DNA of 64,000 nt. Origin: Phytoactinopolyspora alkaliphila (GTDB lineage Bacteria; Actinomycetota; Actinomycetes; Jiangellales; Jiangellaceae). The notes beneath the pieces are model-generated. The model made no database searches and was not told where the DNA came from. It was given only the letters and a program-made list of their open reading frames with translations. A program made the position numbers and the translations under genes. The DNA is taken from contig NZ_JAAGOB010000005.1 of the NCBI RefSeq assembly GCF_010550695.1, positions 345,742-409,741 of the forward strand. Direction: 5' to 3'. Below are positions 63,928 to 64,000 of this stretch, in pieces. Position 1 is the first letter of the stretch, and each line of letters opens with the position of its first letter.

Positions 63928-64000
63928 CGCACGCCGTTCTTTCCGCCTAGGTTTTTGATTGTCGAAGATCAAAAACAAGGTGTGAGGAGAACGGCGTGCG
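63928..64000. repeat. Nested inverted repeat at the window edge
   Basis: CGCACGCCGTTCT (63928-63940) pairs perfectly with AGAACGGCGTGCG (63988-64000); inside, GTTTTTGAT (63951-63959) pairs with ATCAAAAAC (63968-63976). GAGGAG and a GTG at 63996 lie in the right arm, so a rightward gene probably starts here and continues past the window. Confidence 0.75.

Noticed and set aside
1..64000. CRISPR arrays
   Set aside because: No series of regularly spaced short repeats with unique spacers was seen, and there are no cas genes.

Overview
The window is high-GC DNA from an actinobacterium. Evidence: GTG starts are common; there is a BldC-type developmental regulator, a DUF3073 protein, a mycothiol-dependent-enzyme (MDMPI fold) protein, an F420-type LLM oxidoreductase, a DUF2342 zinc protease next to tilS, the order dacB-DUF2342-tilS-hpt-ftsH-folE, a four-gene split purine set, and a LexA box of the actinobacterial type. 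Placement near Jiangella-like genera is only an impression. Most of the window is ordinary chromosomal backbone, with short accessory patches at about 44.1-45.5 kb, 56.7-57.6 kb and the right edge.

Layout. 1-1.9 kb: arginine/ornithine catabolism (partial rocD, ddaH) divergent from an Lrp/AsnC regulator. 2-6.8 kb: secreted NlpC/P60 hydrolase, AraC regulator divergent from a DUF2000 gene, fatty-acid desaturase, inorganic pyrophosphatase. 7-14 kb: dacB, DUF2342 protease, tilS, hpt, ftsH, folE, ending at a long palindromic hairpin that also faces the end of purB. 15.7-19.1 kb: LLM oxidoreductase and an amino-acid ABC importer (ATPase, permease, lipoprotein). 19.3-22.6 kb: purS-purQ-purL with an odd 59-bp tandem repeat at the purS/purQ junction. 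22.7-28.6 kb: MFS exporter with ArsR-like regulator, GntR regulator, MDMPI-like protein, and an intein-split Rv2578c-type radical SAM gene with a LexA box. 28.7-35.8 kb: tiny LPXTG protein, large secreted nuclease, APC permease divergent from an M20 peptidase, DUF3817 and DUF1697 proteins. 36-40.4 kb: DEAD-box helicase with a long structured leader, purF, purM, then a second copy of the long palindrome. 40.5-44.4 kb: DUF3073, valine/leucine-type dehydrogenase, bldC, PEP-mutase-like lyase, MaoC hydratase, broken small membrane gene.

44.6-45.5 kb: a vapBC pair lies between an intact tRNA-Phe gene and a displaced copy of that tRNA's 3' half, the signature of a very small integrated element. 45.6-50 kb: copper genes (CopC, fused CopD/CtaG, small His-bearing membrane protein) and a secreted SH3/peptidase protein. 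50.2-56.7 kb: unknown protein, TPP enzyme of the pyruvate oxidase type behind a perfect stem-loop, TetR divergent from a SnoaL-like gene over paired operators, XRE regulator and SDR. 57-61 kb: MazF-type toxin-antitoxin pair and a MacB/FtsX-type ABC transporter. 61.1-64 kb: tRNA-Asp, tRNA-Glu, metallophosphoesterase, small zincin protein, and a strong inverted repeat at the right edge that probably leads into another gene or element.

The purine genes act in one pathway: PurF makes phosphoribosylamine, PurS/Q/L make FGAM, PurM closes the imidazole ring, PurB makes AMP, and Hpt salvages bases. The most unusual structures are the twin roughly 90-bp palindromes with a compensatory base change, the purS/purQ micro-ORF chain, the tRNA-Phe mini-island, and the intein sitting exactly in the iron-sulfur motif of a radical SAM enzyme. 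All assignments are by reading; no database search was run.
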